This document shows, piece after piece, positions 11,368 through 23,602 of a stretch of DNA of 64,000 nucleotides (positions are counted from its first letter, which is position 1; the number at the start of each line of letters is the position of its first letter). The translations under genes and the position numbers were made by a program. The stretch comes from Amoeboaphelidium protococcarum (Eukaryota > Aphelidiomycota > Aphelidea). The notes beneath the pieces are model-generated. The model had not been told where the DNA came from, ran no database searches, and worked only from the letters and a program-made list of their open reading frames with translations. The stretch is from contig JALECJ010000258.1 in the NCBI GenBank assembly GCA_023515745.1, forward strand, positions 2,174,501 to 2,238,500, given 5' to 3'.

Positions 11368-11697
11368 TCACTCCGCCTTGACAATCAAAATCACGCCATC
11401 CCCTCGTACGAATAGCTTGCTTAAGAATCTGTCTTTTGGCTTCTTATTATCACCCTGTCCTTCAGTCCAGATTTCTTTCACATTTTCCAAAATCATGTTG
11501 AAGTGCCTGTCGAAAGCCTTGACGCGTCCCACCAATTTCTTGCCGTGGCGCATCGCTACTAATATTTGATCGTGGTGTTTACACGCATCAGTCAGTAATG
11601 ACATTGGACCAGTTAGTAAGGATTCCTCCTCCGCATCCTCAATTTCCTGAACAGTCATCTCGGACTTGTAGCGCTTAGTTGGTCGTTCATCTGCCAT
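11368..11697 (-). CDS. SNRPD2: Small nuclear ribonucleoprotein SmD2 (109 aa)
   Basis: A core Sm-ring protein of the U1, U2, U4 and U5 snRNPs. The frame has no in-frame TAA/TAG, so it is intact in any code. Sm1 motif: [20 protein letters not shown] then NMILENVKE. Sm2 motif: [14 protein letters not shown]. The length and the N-terminal acidic stretch fit SmD2. The stop is TGA. It converges with DAD1 at 110 bp and has a long upstream spacer. Confidence 0.95.
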   Translation of the reverse strand: MADERPTKRYKSEMTVQEIEDAEEESLLTGPMSLLTDACKHHDQILVAMRHGKKLVGRVKAFDRHFNMILENVKEIWTEGQGDNKKPKDRFLSKLFVRGDGVILIVKAE

Positions 11698-12433
11698 AAT
11701 TTATTTAAATGTGTCTCGCTGCTGATTGCTATGCGTTTTGAGATGAGAAAATTGAGTTTAAATATATAGGAAAGGAGTGGACGTCAAAACTCCGACATTC
11801 TACTCATTCATGATCCCAAACTCTTTCAAAACTATCACTTTATTAGAAAAAATCTGAAAGTAATAAACCTATACTGGTATATAATTAGGAGATGTATAGA
11901 TATAGGACCATAGCGAAACACTTGGTGGATTAAATTATAAATCACACGCGCTTCTTAATAACACTTTAAGGATTAATCAAATAAATCCGAAACGCTAATA
12001 CTGTAACACTGGTCAAATCTTACAATAATAACAGCGATAAATATCGGTCCTTGTTAAAAGTCAACGTTACATCTCGCAGCAAATACTCAGACGACCTGTA
12101 CCGCAACCCCGCGCGTCACTTGTCCCCATCCGAGAATCTCAAAAGTTGATCTCATACAGTAAATCCCTCAAACCGGGTAATAAAAATGGAGTAAACAATG
12201 CTTAAACAAATGAAGTGATGATGCAAACAAATCGATTAACCAGATCGTAAAACTTGCGGTAATCTCCATGTCAACCTCATCCATTTCATTGTATGTCGAC
12301 TGCAAGAATATGGTTAATCCGTATTTTATTGCCACCATACATCATATCTATATCACATTAATTAGTATCTCGCTAACTTTAACATATTGTAATCAACACT
12401 AAACTGAAAGAATTATCTGGATCTAACACTGAG
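11698..12433. other. 736-bp gap, no gene seen
   Basis: A/T-rich intergenic DNA between the SmD2 start and the ATPase start. Short G/C-rich patches occur at about 12090-12130. I looked for tRNA-, snRNA- and C/D-snoRNA-like signals and saw none that I can support. It presumably holds both promoters. Confidence 0.35.
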
Positions 12434-15400
12434 ATGACTGTCAATATTGATACTCCTGATAGTACTGAAAAGTTGAATTATGCTGCTAAACTCTCTAAGA
12501 TCGTCTGAATGGGCTGAGTGAGCACGTTCTAACACTGGTTGAATTGCAAGATTGGCTCAAAACTGATATCGCTGCTGGTCTTACCACGTCTGAGGTTGAG
12601 ACGCGTCTAGTAGAACTTGGTTACAACGAGCTGTCTGGTGATAGTGCCGTTGTTTGGTATAAGCTGCTGTTTGCTCAAGTGGTCAATCCCATGAACTTGA
12701 TATTGCTGGTGGCTTTGGCACTATCTGCTTATCATAAAGAGTGGATCGATTGCGCCGTTATTGGGTTCGTGGTGTTCACCAATAGTCTTATTGGATTTGT
12801 ACAAGAGTATCGCTCTGAAAAGACCATGGAAGCTCTGATGAAAATGGCTTCACCTATCGCTAGAGTTCTTCGTGATACTACTATCAAATACATTGCCGAC
12901 CGCGATGCTGTACCCGGTGATATTCTCATGATTGAAGAAGGTGATATCGTGCCGGCTGATGGTCGTCTGGTTGAGTGCTTCCACCTGGAGGTGGATGAAT
13001 AAATGCTCTCTGGCGAGTCTGTACCTGTTGTAAAAGACATTGCCTCTGTAGACTCTCCCGAGACTGCTGTGGCTGATAGAATAAGCATGGTATACTCATC
13101 CACGGTGGTGACGCGTGGTCGTGGCAAAGTGATTGTCACAAGGACTGGTTTGAACACTGAGATTGGAAAGATTGCAGACAGATTGAATAATAAAAAAGGT
13201 GGTAGTGTCGAGTAGAAAACTCCCTTGTAGAAGGCCATGAAGCAGCTTGCTATCGGCTGTCTGATTGCTGTCATCTTCCTCATTCTAATTGTGTTTGGTG
13301 TTAATCGATTCAATTTGACCAGCAGTATAGTTTCTTATGCGATTGGTTTGGCAGTGGCTGTGATTCCTGCCGGCCTGCCTGCTGTCACCACAATTACTAT
13401 GGCATATGGTGTTCGTAAAATGGCAAATTAGAAAGCCATTGTCAGAAAGATGCTTGCACTGGAAAACATTGGCTCTGTTACGACCATCTGCTCTGATAAA
13501 ACTGGAACTTTGACTCAAGGCAAAATGTTCTTGTAGTCTGTCTACACACCAGATGGTGGAAATTATGTTGTGAGTGGCAATGGGTACAAACCATCAGGAT
13601 CCATAACTCATGTGAGTGACAGTAGTACCGCGTATCACCGTGAGAACATGCCGAAATCGTTGTATAGACTGACTTAATGTGCATCCTTGTGCAACTTGAG
13701 TGTATTGAAAAGAGTCGGTAAGACTGAATAAGAGTTGGAATAGAAATACGCGTCTAATGCTGGCGATGATAATGGAATTTAAATGACTCATGCAAGCCCA
13801 ATAGAGGATAGCGAAGAGAATGAATGGGAAGTTATTGGAGATTCTACCGAGGCAGCCCTGCAAGTCTACGCATGGAAGGCCAACATGGCCAAGAGAGCTC
13901 TGGTATCTGATGAATCTCGCAGGGAGCCTCTGTCATTTGAACTCCTTTAAGAGTATCCTTTCGATGCCACGATCAAGCGTATGTCTGTCATTTATCAGGA
14001 CAGAGTTAATTCTTCAGAGTACTTTGTCTTCAGTAAAGGCTCGATGGAATCCATTTTGGCTCTTTGTGTATCCTACCTCAAGGATGATGATAGCACTGCT
14101 CCTGTTAATGCGTAATTCAAGGCCCAGATTGAAGAGAATGTTGAGCGTTTAGCTTCAGAAGGCTTAAGAGTGTTGGCGTCGGCATTCAAACCGGTGGCAA
14201 GTACCAACACAGATGAGATTGAACAGTTGGGCAGAGAGAGTGTAGAGAGTGAGTTAATATTTCTCGGTCTGGTTGGTATCTTTGACCCTCCTAGAGAGGA
14301 AACTCGTGATGTGATTTAGCTATGTCACTAGGCCGGTATCTCTGTGCACATGTTAACCGGGGATCATAAAATCACTGCATGCAATATCGCTCAGCGTATC
14401 GGAATCTTGCCTCCTGCTTACTCTTCTAACGCCGTGATGACTGGTGCTGAATTTGATGCTCTCAGTGATGAAAAACGCCGTACCATGATGCGTCCTCTGG
14501 TGATCGCTCGCTGTACACCTTCTACTAAGGTCAATATGGTTGATGCTCTATAATATAGAAAGCAAATTGTTGCCATGACCGGTGATGGTACTAACGATGC
14601 ACCTAGTTTGAAGTAGGCCAACATTGGTATTGCCATGGGAATGAACGGGTCTGATGTTGCTAAACAGGCTAGCGATATCGTTCTTACCGATGACAATTTT
14701 GCTTCTATTGTGAAGGCTATTGCTGAAGGTAGAAGAATATTTGCTAGCATTCAAAAGTTTGTACAATTTTTAATGTCCACCAATGTCGCTGAAATTATAG
14801 CTTTGGTTATTGGTCTTGCTTATCAAGATTCAACTGGATAATCCGTATTTCCAATGTCAGCTGTGTAAATCCTCATTCTAAATATGCTGACGAGTACTCC
14901 ACCTGCAGTCGGTCTGGGTGTAGAGCGTGCTTCCTCTGATTAGATGCGTGTACCTCCTCGTGATGCCACCAAACGTGGATCTGGTGTATTTAGTGTCGAG
15001 GTTATTGTAGATACTTTTGTTTACGGAATCATCATGGGAAGCTTAACGCTTGGTGTATGATCTGCAGCGCTCTATGGGTAGTTTTAGCCAGATCCTGATA
15101 ATGGAATCACGTCACCTCTAGGATCAGGTGGTTGCAATGATTCTTAAAATGCCATGGTATGTCAAAATGTATTCAGAGCTAGAGGGGCGTCTTACTGTGC
15201 CATGTCTCTTCTTATTCTGGTGCATGCAATCAACTGCAGACATTTGAGATTATCCATGTTTTAGAGCAAGACTTTTGGTATTCAGACTTTGTTGAGAAAT
15301 AAGGCTTTGTTTTGGTCCATACTATTTGGCGCAGCTGTTACGGCAATATCACTTTACATTCCGGGCCTTAATGATGGTGCTTTCCTATAATTGCCAATTT

Positions 15401-15576
15401 CATGGGAGTGGGGTCTGATTATAGCTTCTATGGCGTTGTTTTTGGCGTTCGCAGAGGCTTACAAGGCATGGAAGCGTCATCTGGCTCCTCAATGGTTCTT
15501 TGCTGATGAAATGAATCCATATGCTCAAACATTCACAATCCCTAATGATGCACCTGTGATATCTATTATTTAGTGA
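12434..15576 (+). CDS. P-type cation ATPase, type IID (ENA)-like, with uncertain 5' end and one in-frame TGA
   Basis: A P-type ATPase for Na+/K+ or Ca2+ transport across a membrane. Motifs in order: GESVPV in the actuator domain, IPAGLP in M4, the phosphorylation site [12 protein letters not shown] (about 13488), [19 protein letters not shown], and [14 protein letters not shown] after M6. The last motif, together with GILPP, favours the fungal ENA class over PMR1. TAG/TAA encode Gln at sites such as TPLQKA and MANQKAI. Two oddities occur. The ATG at 12434 is out of frame with the body, so a short intron, a one-base lesion or another start is needed; the body frame is open from about 12475. 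TGA at 15058-15060 interrupts the seventh membrane segment, and coding-like sequence resumes directly to the final TGA. Confidence 0.8.
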
Positions 15577-15741
15577 TACTTTGAATTATATAGTATGTAC
15601 GAAGTTAATACTCTTAAAATCGCATCACTTACATCCAAGTTGTATTTGTACTACAGTATTTACACTCTGTAACGTCAAAGTAAGCAAGTTTTAAAAAAAA
15701 ATTCAGTAAAATAAAGAATGCAATATCTAAAACTTTTTTAT

Positions 15742-17409
15742 TCAATCAGATAATCTTTTCAAAATATCTTTACATAGATACTCTGGATTTTGAACGATAA
15801 GTTGGTGCCCGCAATCAGGAACGACCACAACATCACTTCCATCATGAAACAACTTATTGGACTCATTGCGGCTCTTGCGTGATAGTTCAATCATACGACT
15901 CGGAGTACTCTTATCCATGAAATCAAATTGGCCAAAGTAGAAAACGATCGGAATCTGATGCTACTACGATACTCGATTGAGGAGTGAGTTTTGAAAAGCT
16001 TCCACTGGTAAAGGCACGGCAGGCTCTCCGTACTTAATCGGGTCGGCTTTGTACGTGGGAGACATTGTAAGAACTCGCTTTGCCCAACCACCAGGGAATA
16101 GCAAGCGACTAAGAGCAAACTCGCCACTTCCCTCAAGTGAAGACATTCCATGTATGTACTTTATCAAATCTTCCATTTCTCCTTTACTCAATCTCGCTGG
16201 ATCATCATCTTACATTGTCTCAATATTGGTAGTCGACGATTATGACAACTAATCACCAGAACTACCATCTTCCCCTTTGACGGCATTAGTATCAACATTT
16301 GTACTAAATCGATTCTGCACATAGCCACGCACCAATCTCTCGCCAAACAGGGAGCCTCCCATTCTGACAACAGACTGCGGAGTCAAATTCCAATCCCACA
16401 ACGTTATCACAGTTTTAATCACGGAACGTCGAGTAAATGAAAAACTATCAATCTACTTGCTAAAATCCAATCTTGCATTCATTCCAGCAGGACTGATCAG
16501 AAGCAATTTCTCTACATGCTGCGGGTACTAACTAGCATAACAGCTCACGAGATATCCACCGAGCGAATGACCTCCCAGAACCATCTTATCAATGCCCATA
16601 GATACGCGCCATTTCTCCATTGAGTCAACAAAATACTTTTCCACCTTCTGAACATCGTCCATATCAAAGTCTCGCAAATTCTCATCTAAATCCTACTCAA
16701 CACTGTTCTGAACTTCCGATTTACTTTTGCAAACTTTAGGAGGAAGTGCCACACGACTAGATAGACCCATTCCGAGAAGATCAAAACTGTATACTTTGTA
16801 ATTATCAGGTGCAAAAGACAGATACGGAAACATGCGGTAATACATTCCTAGGCCAGATCCATAACCGTGAGTTAATACGAGGTGCTTCTTTTAAATGTCT
16901 TAATAGGAGCTGTATTTATTGTTCTCCATCACAAAAGTATTAATCTTGACATCATTGCCAATATCAACCAATTCCGTCCACGCCTAAACATCAGGATTAT
17001 ACTTGTACCGCGGTGATTAAACCTGATTATTGCTGCCAATACTTCCATCAGCTGAAACATTCACATCAAACGAGTCACCATCAACTGACTTTTCGCCCTT
17101 GTAGAATCCTAGAGAATTTCGCAAGAGATTAATTTCCGCATCTTTGGCTCTTTTAAACAGTTCCACGCGATATGAATTAGTATAAGGTACGTATGACGTA
17201 ACTGATGAATAAGCTCTCCCAATCAGATTCCAAACGCCTCCCAGCACGGTCGAAGATGAAGATGAAGAAACAGCAGCAGAAGATTGTCTAATCATTGCAG
17301 GAGGCATATCAACTTCCCCACTCTGAATATGCGATTAATCAGCCTCGATCCCCACCTATTAATTCTATTTAATATCACCACTACTTTAAGAGTGAACAGA
17401 AGAGTCCAT
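15742..17409 (-). CDS. Alpha/beta hydrolase of the ABHD4/ABHD5 (CGI-58, Cld1) family (555 aa)
   Basis: A lipid hydrolase or acyltransferase. Relatives act on cardiolipin, N-acyl phospholipids or lysophospholipids at mitochondria or lipid droplets. The core shows LTHGYGSGLGM (oxyanion region), the nucleophile elbow GGHSLGGY with its Ser intact (ABHD5 lacks it, ABHD4 has it), and the terminal catalytic His in PDCGHQLI. The N-terminal 100 residues are Ser/Gln-rich, followed by a segment resembling the WNLIGR start of the family. The ATG chosen is the first in frame after the divergent spacer, and the stop is TGA. About a dozen Gln codons are TAA or TAG. An Asp/Ser-rich insertion near residues 385-415 lengthens the cap region. 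Substrate unknown. Confidence 0.85.
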
Positions 17410-17822
17410 TCGTACAATCAGAATATATCTAACTATAGGCTCTAACAATTAATGATGACGAGATCTGCGAAAAGAAGAGAAAGAAGAAGAGATGAGAATC
17501 GGAGAGCGAGCGAGCAAGAAAGTATATGAGAGATTGGTAAGCGACGATCAGTCAGTGATGACGCGAAATGAGACGACGTTATAAGATTGGTCATTGGATT
17601 TTTGTTTCCGACGGCGATCTCGCAGTCAGTCTGTCATTTGATCGGCAAGTCATTCTTTCTTCCCATCGTTTTCACTCAGGCCTTGTCGCGCTAATACATT
17701 CAAACCTGCCTTCTCTGTGTTCTCGTTCTTCTTTTCTTCTGCAGCAATATACAGTTACTGTCCAGTGTATTTGATCATACAGTGGAATTTAAACAGCCTA
17801 TCAAATCAGTCATAGTTAAGGA
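17410..17822. promoter_or_regulatory. Divergent spacer between the hydrolase and TMEM62 genes
   Basis: 413 bp between two starts facing apart. It has purine-rich GAAAAGAAGAGAAAGAAG near 17468, a GAGAGCGAGCGAGC block, and CAGTCAGT at 17549-17556. The same octamer occurs in other divergent spacers of this window. Promoter role is inferred from position. Confidence 0.45.
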
Positions 17823-20402
17823 ATGAAGTTTACGTATGTCATTATTCCTGTTACTGCAATCTGCTGGTATTTTGGGTATCAATTGTACTTGGATGCGATT
17901 CAAGATTTGAACTATAGACGGAACGATTCGATTGAATTAAACTCTTCATCCACCTCTGATTTTCATTTAAGTATACCTAGAGTAATTTAATAGGCAAATT
18001 CTAAATATTAACAGTCTGATAATGATCCATTGCATTTTGTTCATATTTCAGATTTGCATATAAGTCGGTTCAGTAAGAAGAATGCAGAGAATCTGGAGCA
18101 GTTCTTGAATTCAACTCTGCCTGGTATAAGGCCAGCGTTCGTTGTTGTCACTGGGGATTTGACTGACGCGAAAGACTAACGGAAATTGTCTTCACTGCAG
18201 CATCTGGAGGAATGGTAAATGTATAGGGAATTGCTCCAAAAGTATGAAATTTAGGATGACTTTTGGTTTGATTTGCCTGGTAATCACGATGTATTTAATG
18301 TCTATGGATGGGATAGCGCGAATAACTTTTATAAAGAATATTCCATGTAGAGGAAGAATGGATACTCTTTTGTATACTAGACATCACATGCCAAGTATCT
18401 GTTTCTTGCTGTTAATGCCTGTCCGGCAAGAGGTCCGTCTAGGCCATTTAACTTTTTCGGTTATCTTGATACGTCCGATATGGATAAAATTTATCATGCT
18501 GTTAGTTAGGATAAGTATGGTCACGTGTTTCTTCTATCCCACTATCCATTTGCGACCATTCTAACTGGCACTACAAGTAATGGGTTAACCTTTTAGGATC
18601 TTGCCGTGAATATAAGCGTTATTTTAAATGGTCATTTGCATAAATTGGTGGCTGGACTCGGGGATGTTATGCATGCCAAATTTGACACTCATCAAGTATA
18701 AGATTAAGTTAACAGCGGATAGAATAGTAATGATAACGGTGATAAATCTTCTGTCCTCGAGTTGGAGATTGGAGATATGAAGTAGAATGGTATGTTTCGT
18801 GTTATATCGATAGATAAGGGTATGATATCATTTGTTGATAGAACTATACTGAGTTAGGATTACATTCGGTCAATGAAGCAAATGCCTTGGGATGGTTTAT
18901 TGTCTTAGAATACAGTTAAAAAGAGTTCTGGTAGTCGATATGCTTCGAATCCTTTTGTGCTAATAACCAGCCCGAAAGATGTTCGTTATGTCATCGATGG
19001 GAAAGAGGATTATAACAAGCTATTCAGCTAAGACTCTTTTGATATCAGATTCTTTGTCTTTAATTGTCCTCAGTGTTCTCTCAATGATATTGCAGTAAGT
19101 ATTGATGGAAAGTAATTGATTGGCGCTGTGCATATGATTAAAAGAGATTTCTATTCGATCTAGTGTCCTTCTGAAGGATATCTAGATGGTCGAATTCATA
19201 CCATAAAAGTTCAAGTTGAACACTCTGGTTCGAATAGTAATTCAGGATTTCATGAAATTGAGTGTATGTTCCCGTATGATCATAATAAGGTGGCAGTGTA
19301 GTCTGGGTTTGGCGGATACATTCTACATCTCAATTTATCCAATAGAGTGCCTGTTCTATTTCTAATGGCTTATCTATTAGCCTTTGTTGTTCTTATACTA
19401 GTTCCCAAGATGTATTATGCGTATCTGCACCGAACTAAATCCTACTACTCTTGGCGAGTGAGATACTCTCGGATGCTCGTTCAAATGGACAAGTCAATTC
19501 CACACCCGCTGCCTGATAGATCTTTTTACACGTACAGAAGTGCTGCGTGTGTTTATTTCTGGCTATTGACTATATATAAGGATTTTTAATATTTCGCGTA
19601 TGCTACGGTATACAGGCTTGTAACTTTGGCTTCCATCAGAGGAACGTACTACCCTCTATTGACATATCTCTTGTACATTGTTGTAGGTCCGTACTTCATC
19701 GGAGAATTGGTTCCATCAGCATTGGACTCTAGCTAGTCACCATTCCATAGTAGGAGTAAGTTTGCTTGGTTTTATGTCTATGGTATATGGATCGAAAATA
19801 AGTGGGTACCCATCACAGATACGTGGATGTATGGACTACTTGAATTGGTGTATCTTTTCTGCCCTCTGGTGATCTATTTGTCCTTCTGTATCACACCACC
19901 TGAGTAGCTTTATGCACCACAGCCTCTTGAAGAGGAAGTGAAAGCGGCTGGATAGGATGTATACTGGTTACCGCCCATTCATAATCGACGCAGATTTCCG
20001 CTGCATCGAAGGTTATACATCCGCATCCTGGTGGTGTTGGTGATTTGGTATTAATTTAACAGTGCATTTTTCATATCAATCTTTTATGGGCCAATAGCTA
20101 TGCTTGTAAGTCCTGGTAAGAGTTGGTTTATCTGCTGGGCGTGTTATGCTTTGTACAAGCATAGATGGAGTTTTAAAGGGCGCGAAGTGGACCTCTTGGA
20201 GGATGCTAATACTGATTCATCGTCAATAGTATCCAAGTTGACTCACAGACTCTAAAAGCTTCCTGATAAGTTAAGAATGTCATCAAAGTCGCTCCTTGGA
20301 CATATTGCTTCAGACAGTGATTCGTTAAGTTTATAAAAGGAACCAACAAAGTTATAAATTGATCAACCAGTAGTGTATGATCTCAGATAACGAAAGTAAT
20401 GA
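17823..20402 (+). CDS. TMEM62: TMEM62-like membrane metallophosphoesterase (859 aa)
   Basis: A calcineurin-like phosphoesterase domain followed by several membrane segments, as in TMEM62. Metal-binding motifs are complete: HISDLHISR, VVTGDLTDAK, LPGNHDVFN, LLSHYPF and LNGHLHK. A signal-anchor-like hydrophobic segment begins at residue 5. After the catalytic half comes a beta-rich region (ending near residue 505), then hydrophobic segments from VPVLFLMAYLLAF to the C-terminus. The protein is longer than human TMEM62 (643 aa), mainly through N- and C-terminal extensions. More than 20 in-frame TAA/TAG codons read as Gln, with no TGA before 20400. Substrate is not known for the family. Confidence 0.9.
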
Positions 20403-20419
20403 ATTAAAACGTGTATAAT

Positions 20420-21860
20420 GGTGTCTAACTTTACATACAATATTATTTGGCCTGCTCGGCATCACTTGAATTGACAACTATAACTCTCTCATAGTTAATC
20501 CATACAAATATTTTGACGCTAATCAGGTACTCTTGGTACTGATCTTGATCTTCACCTTACACTCCATGATATTAATCAACTTCTCCAAATTTTTGCGGGA
20601 TCAATCGCCCATAAAGCCACTATGAATGCATATCCAAATACGCGGTCTTACAATATGGAATATGATAACGCTGGAAGTCAAAGCAGTCGTCAAACCATCC
20701 TTCCCTAGAAAGAACTGGATCTTCACATCCCAGAAAAGCTTTCCTTGTTAAAAGCATATGTTGACATCCAGCATTGAAGGAGGGCGTCAAATCCACAGAC
20801 TTTCACGCACCAAATGCGCTCTGCCACTTCATCAATCTCTGCCAACAGGCAAAACATTATTACCAGATAGCGGTCAAAATTTCGCGATTGATACTGTCAG
20901 CAGGATGACCGGCCAAAAAGTTGCGGACTCTTAACATGATGTTATCGCAGACACGGTAAAATTGATCCTTGGTTAATTGTAAACTGCCATCTGGAACGCA
21001 GTTACCAACAGAGACAAGACTTAACTGCATTCCAGTAGCGACACAAGACCAAAAATGACGCCAAAGTCTCTTTTTTTGTACTCCACGTACAACCTGGCGT
21101 CATTCAACATCGCAAAGACATATCTTTTCAATGCCAAGGCAACATTGTCCCTCACGTGTTTCCAGAGACATCAGGTTTGTAATTCTCTATCACCATTACT
21201 CGAGCACCCTACCACAGACACAACTCCTTGTCGATCTTCTCACAGGTATAATACTCCCGAGCCACATTTTCGGCAACTGATTGCAGCAAAACCAGCCTTC
21301 TAGATGCATGATGCCTTCCTAAGCCCAAACGCGTGCCTTGTACTCGCGAGCCAGTCCCATTACTACAGCATTGTTTCCTTCACGCAAATCTGAGCCATCG
21401 TTATTGCAGCTGAATGGCCTCATAACGCGTTTCACAGTGGTCAAAGTAGTCTATAGCCAAGAATCTCACATAAGCATAGGGACCAATTTAAGCATCAATA
21501 CCATCAAGACGCCGCTGAAGGTGAGCTCAAACGCCTCATCTCTAGCACACCCCACCCCAAAGTAACTCTTACAACGACCGATACTATTCGAACAACATAC
21601 CAGATTCGGCTGATGGATTAGTACTGTACTGGAGGAAATTTGCGCTGCTCCTTCAAGTACTTGCTCACTAGGACTCTACGCTCACAGCGATATTTAGGAA
21701 ATGCCAAGAACTTGTGGTCACCGTCTTCCATATCCCCAAAGAACAACATTTTTGACTCTACAGGTCCTCTTGAGACATCCTTCATACATATGAAAGACTT
21801 AAGAGTAAATTAGAACTGCCCATAAGTATCCAAAGCAATTTCATGGAGGGCCCACAAACT
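20420..21860 (-). pseudogene. Decayed protein-coding gene, multiple frameshifts, family not recognised
   Basis: G/C-balanced, coding-like DNA in which the minus strand yields a chain of adjacent protein-like segments in changing frames, each ended by TGA. From upstream to downstream they include CMKDVSRGPVESKMLFFGD (about 21785), DGIDAQIGPYAYVRFLAIDY (about 21510), VAREYYTCEKIDKELCLW (about 21240), QLTKDQFYRVCDNIMLRV (about 20970) and YQEYLISVKIFVWINYERV (about 20510). Segments abut or overlap by a few bases, as expected of indels rather than introns, though one or two 59-nt GT-AG intervals could be introns. No single frame covers more than about 95 codons. Its 3' end runs into the end of TMEM62. 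It could be a dead host gene or a captured element. I could not identify it. Confidence 0.55.
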
Positions 21861-22460
21861 AAATGAGACAGTAATTATAATTAATGAGCAAAACTTTTAA
21901 AGGAATATGCCGTTCTAATAATCTAACCAAAGTGTTGACTTTATTTTTTTAAAAAAAATATTGAGATGTATTGACCGATGCCTGCTGAGTGTCGTAAAAC
22001 AGTAATAACAAAGTCATATTTGCCTAAAACAACGGTCGTTAACAGAAAAGAGATCGACCAAGATCAGCGTAAATATGGCTGATCTTTGATTAAAACACAT
22101 TTTAGGTATGAGGGAAAAACGATAGAAAGTCCATGAGTAATATAACAGTTCGCGTTATGGCAGCACAGTGTTCCTATTTTACAGTTGTCCATATCAGAAT
22201 AGTCAGTCAGTCAGTTCTGAAACGGATCTCTTCTTATTCCTTCGTCGTCGTTGTCAGTCAGTCGCCCATTATAAAACCACGAGAGCGCGCTGTAATTCAT
22301 AAAACTATTTCCTTCGCCGTTTCTCTCTCATTCTGCGTCGGGTATTCTCTCTGCTAAAACTGTTAGTCATCTAGCTGTGTCTATTACACTGATAACTGTG
22401 ACCATCCAGTGATTATTTTGGTTTTATATTTCAACTTTTAATTATTGAAATTTTATAGTT
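21861..22460. promoter_or_regulatory. 600-bp spacer upstream of Rpn8
   Basis: A/T-rich DNA with a T8A7 run near 21945, then a G/C-richer part from 22190 with AGTCAGTCAGTCAGT at 22201-22215 and GTCAGTCAGTCG at 22253-22264. CTCTCTCATT and CTCTCTGC pyrimidine tracts precede the Rpn8 start. Probable Rpn8 promoter; the left part may include the 5' end of the decayed gene. Confidence 0.45.
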
Positions 22461-23435
22461 ATGACTGTAGATATAAATTTGAATTTGCCCGAGAGTGTTG
22501 AAGTTCATCCGCTGGTTCTGCTGTCTGTGGTGGACCATTACAACCGTGTGGCATCTAATACTAGCAAGAGAGTGGTTGGTGTTCTCCTTGGTCAGAGCAG
22601 AGGCGGTGTGGTTAATGTTGCTAATAGTTATGCACTCCCTTTCGAAGAGGATGAGAAGGATACATCTGTGTGGTTCTTGGATCACCACTACTTGTAGGAT
22701 ATGTTTGAGCTGTTTAGGAAGATTAATTCTACGGAGCGAGTCGTTGGATGGTACCACTCTGGTCCCAAGTTGAGAGCCAGTGATCTTGAAATTAATCAAG
22801 TGTTTAAACGTTATATTCAGCATCCAGTGCTTGTGATTATTAATGTTGAACCGTCCGACTAACCTGGACTGCCAACGAATGCCTATGTCGCCTATGAAGA
22901 TATTCGGGATGATGGCACTGCCACAATGAAAACTTTTGAACATCTTCCCAGCTAGATCACGAGTGAGGAGAGTGAAGAGATTGGTGTGGAGCATTTGTTG
23001 AGAAATGTGAAGGATACTGCCACTGGAGATCTGGCCAGTCGTGTGGAGTAGAAGATGACTTCTCTGGGCCGCTTGGGTGAGCACTTATCTCAAATTCAGT
23101 CGTACTTGGGTAAAGTGCTAGATGGCCAGTTGCCAGTTAATCAGCCAATAATGAACAATTTGTAAAAGATTCTGAATCTTCTGCCTGATTTGAGTAATGA
23201 ACAGGTGGCCAAGTCTTTTAATGTGGTGAACAATGACCGTCTGGTGTCTGTGTATCTGGCTTCTCTATCGCGCTCTATCGTGGCTCTGCATGAACTCATT
23301 GACAATAAACTGCAGAATAAGGAGCAAGTTCAGGCTTTGGAATAGGCTAAAGATTAGGCTGAATAGGATAAGAAGTTGATTGATAATCTGGCAGCTACTA
23401 ATAGCAGCAAGAAGGATAATAAGACTGCTCAATGA
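22461..23435 (+). CDS. RPN8: 26S proteasome lid subunit Rpn8/PSMD7 (324 aa)
   Basis: A non-catalytic MPN-domain partner of the deubiquitinase Rpn11 in the proteasome lid. The MPN domain starts [17 protein letters not shown], with VVGVLLGQ and [10 protein letters not shown]. The family's degenerate metal site, lacking a full JAMM His-x-His...Asp set, is retained. The C-terminal helical half contains [10 protein letters not shown] and SLGRLGEHL, followed by a Gln/Lys-rich tail. TAG encodes Gln in HYLQDMF, SQITSEE and EQKMTS, and TAA in SDQPGLP. The frame is open from ATG to TGA with no intron. Strongly conserved and confidently assigned. Confidence 0.95.
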
Positions 23436-23602
23436 AAATCATATGGTCAATGATCATTAGTATTTATAATGGGTTTGTAGTGTCGCTGTTTTAATAACAA
23501 CTGAATACTTTATCTCAGGATGATGATGCTCAATGTATTATCAACAAATTATTATTATTGAACATTTTCAAGTATTTGCATTCAAATTTACTAATTTATT
23601 GA

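Noticed and set aside
11698-12433. C/D snoRNA- or snRNA-like sequence in the long gap (TGATGATG near 12216)
   Set aside because: No paired boxes, guide or terminator could be supported by eye.
15052-15090. A 27- or 33-nt GTATG...TAG 'intron' removing the internal TGA of the ATPase
   Set aside because: It would delete half of a needed transmembrane helix and is shorter than any supported intron here. I prefer a lesion, readthrough or sequencing error.
22431-23084. A 217-codon minus-strand open frame opposite Rpn8, and similar long antisense frames (for example 3615-4229, 39179-39793)
   Set aside because: They are shadows of conserved genes on the other strand. With TGA as the only stop, chance frames are long, so length alone is no evidence.
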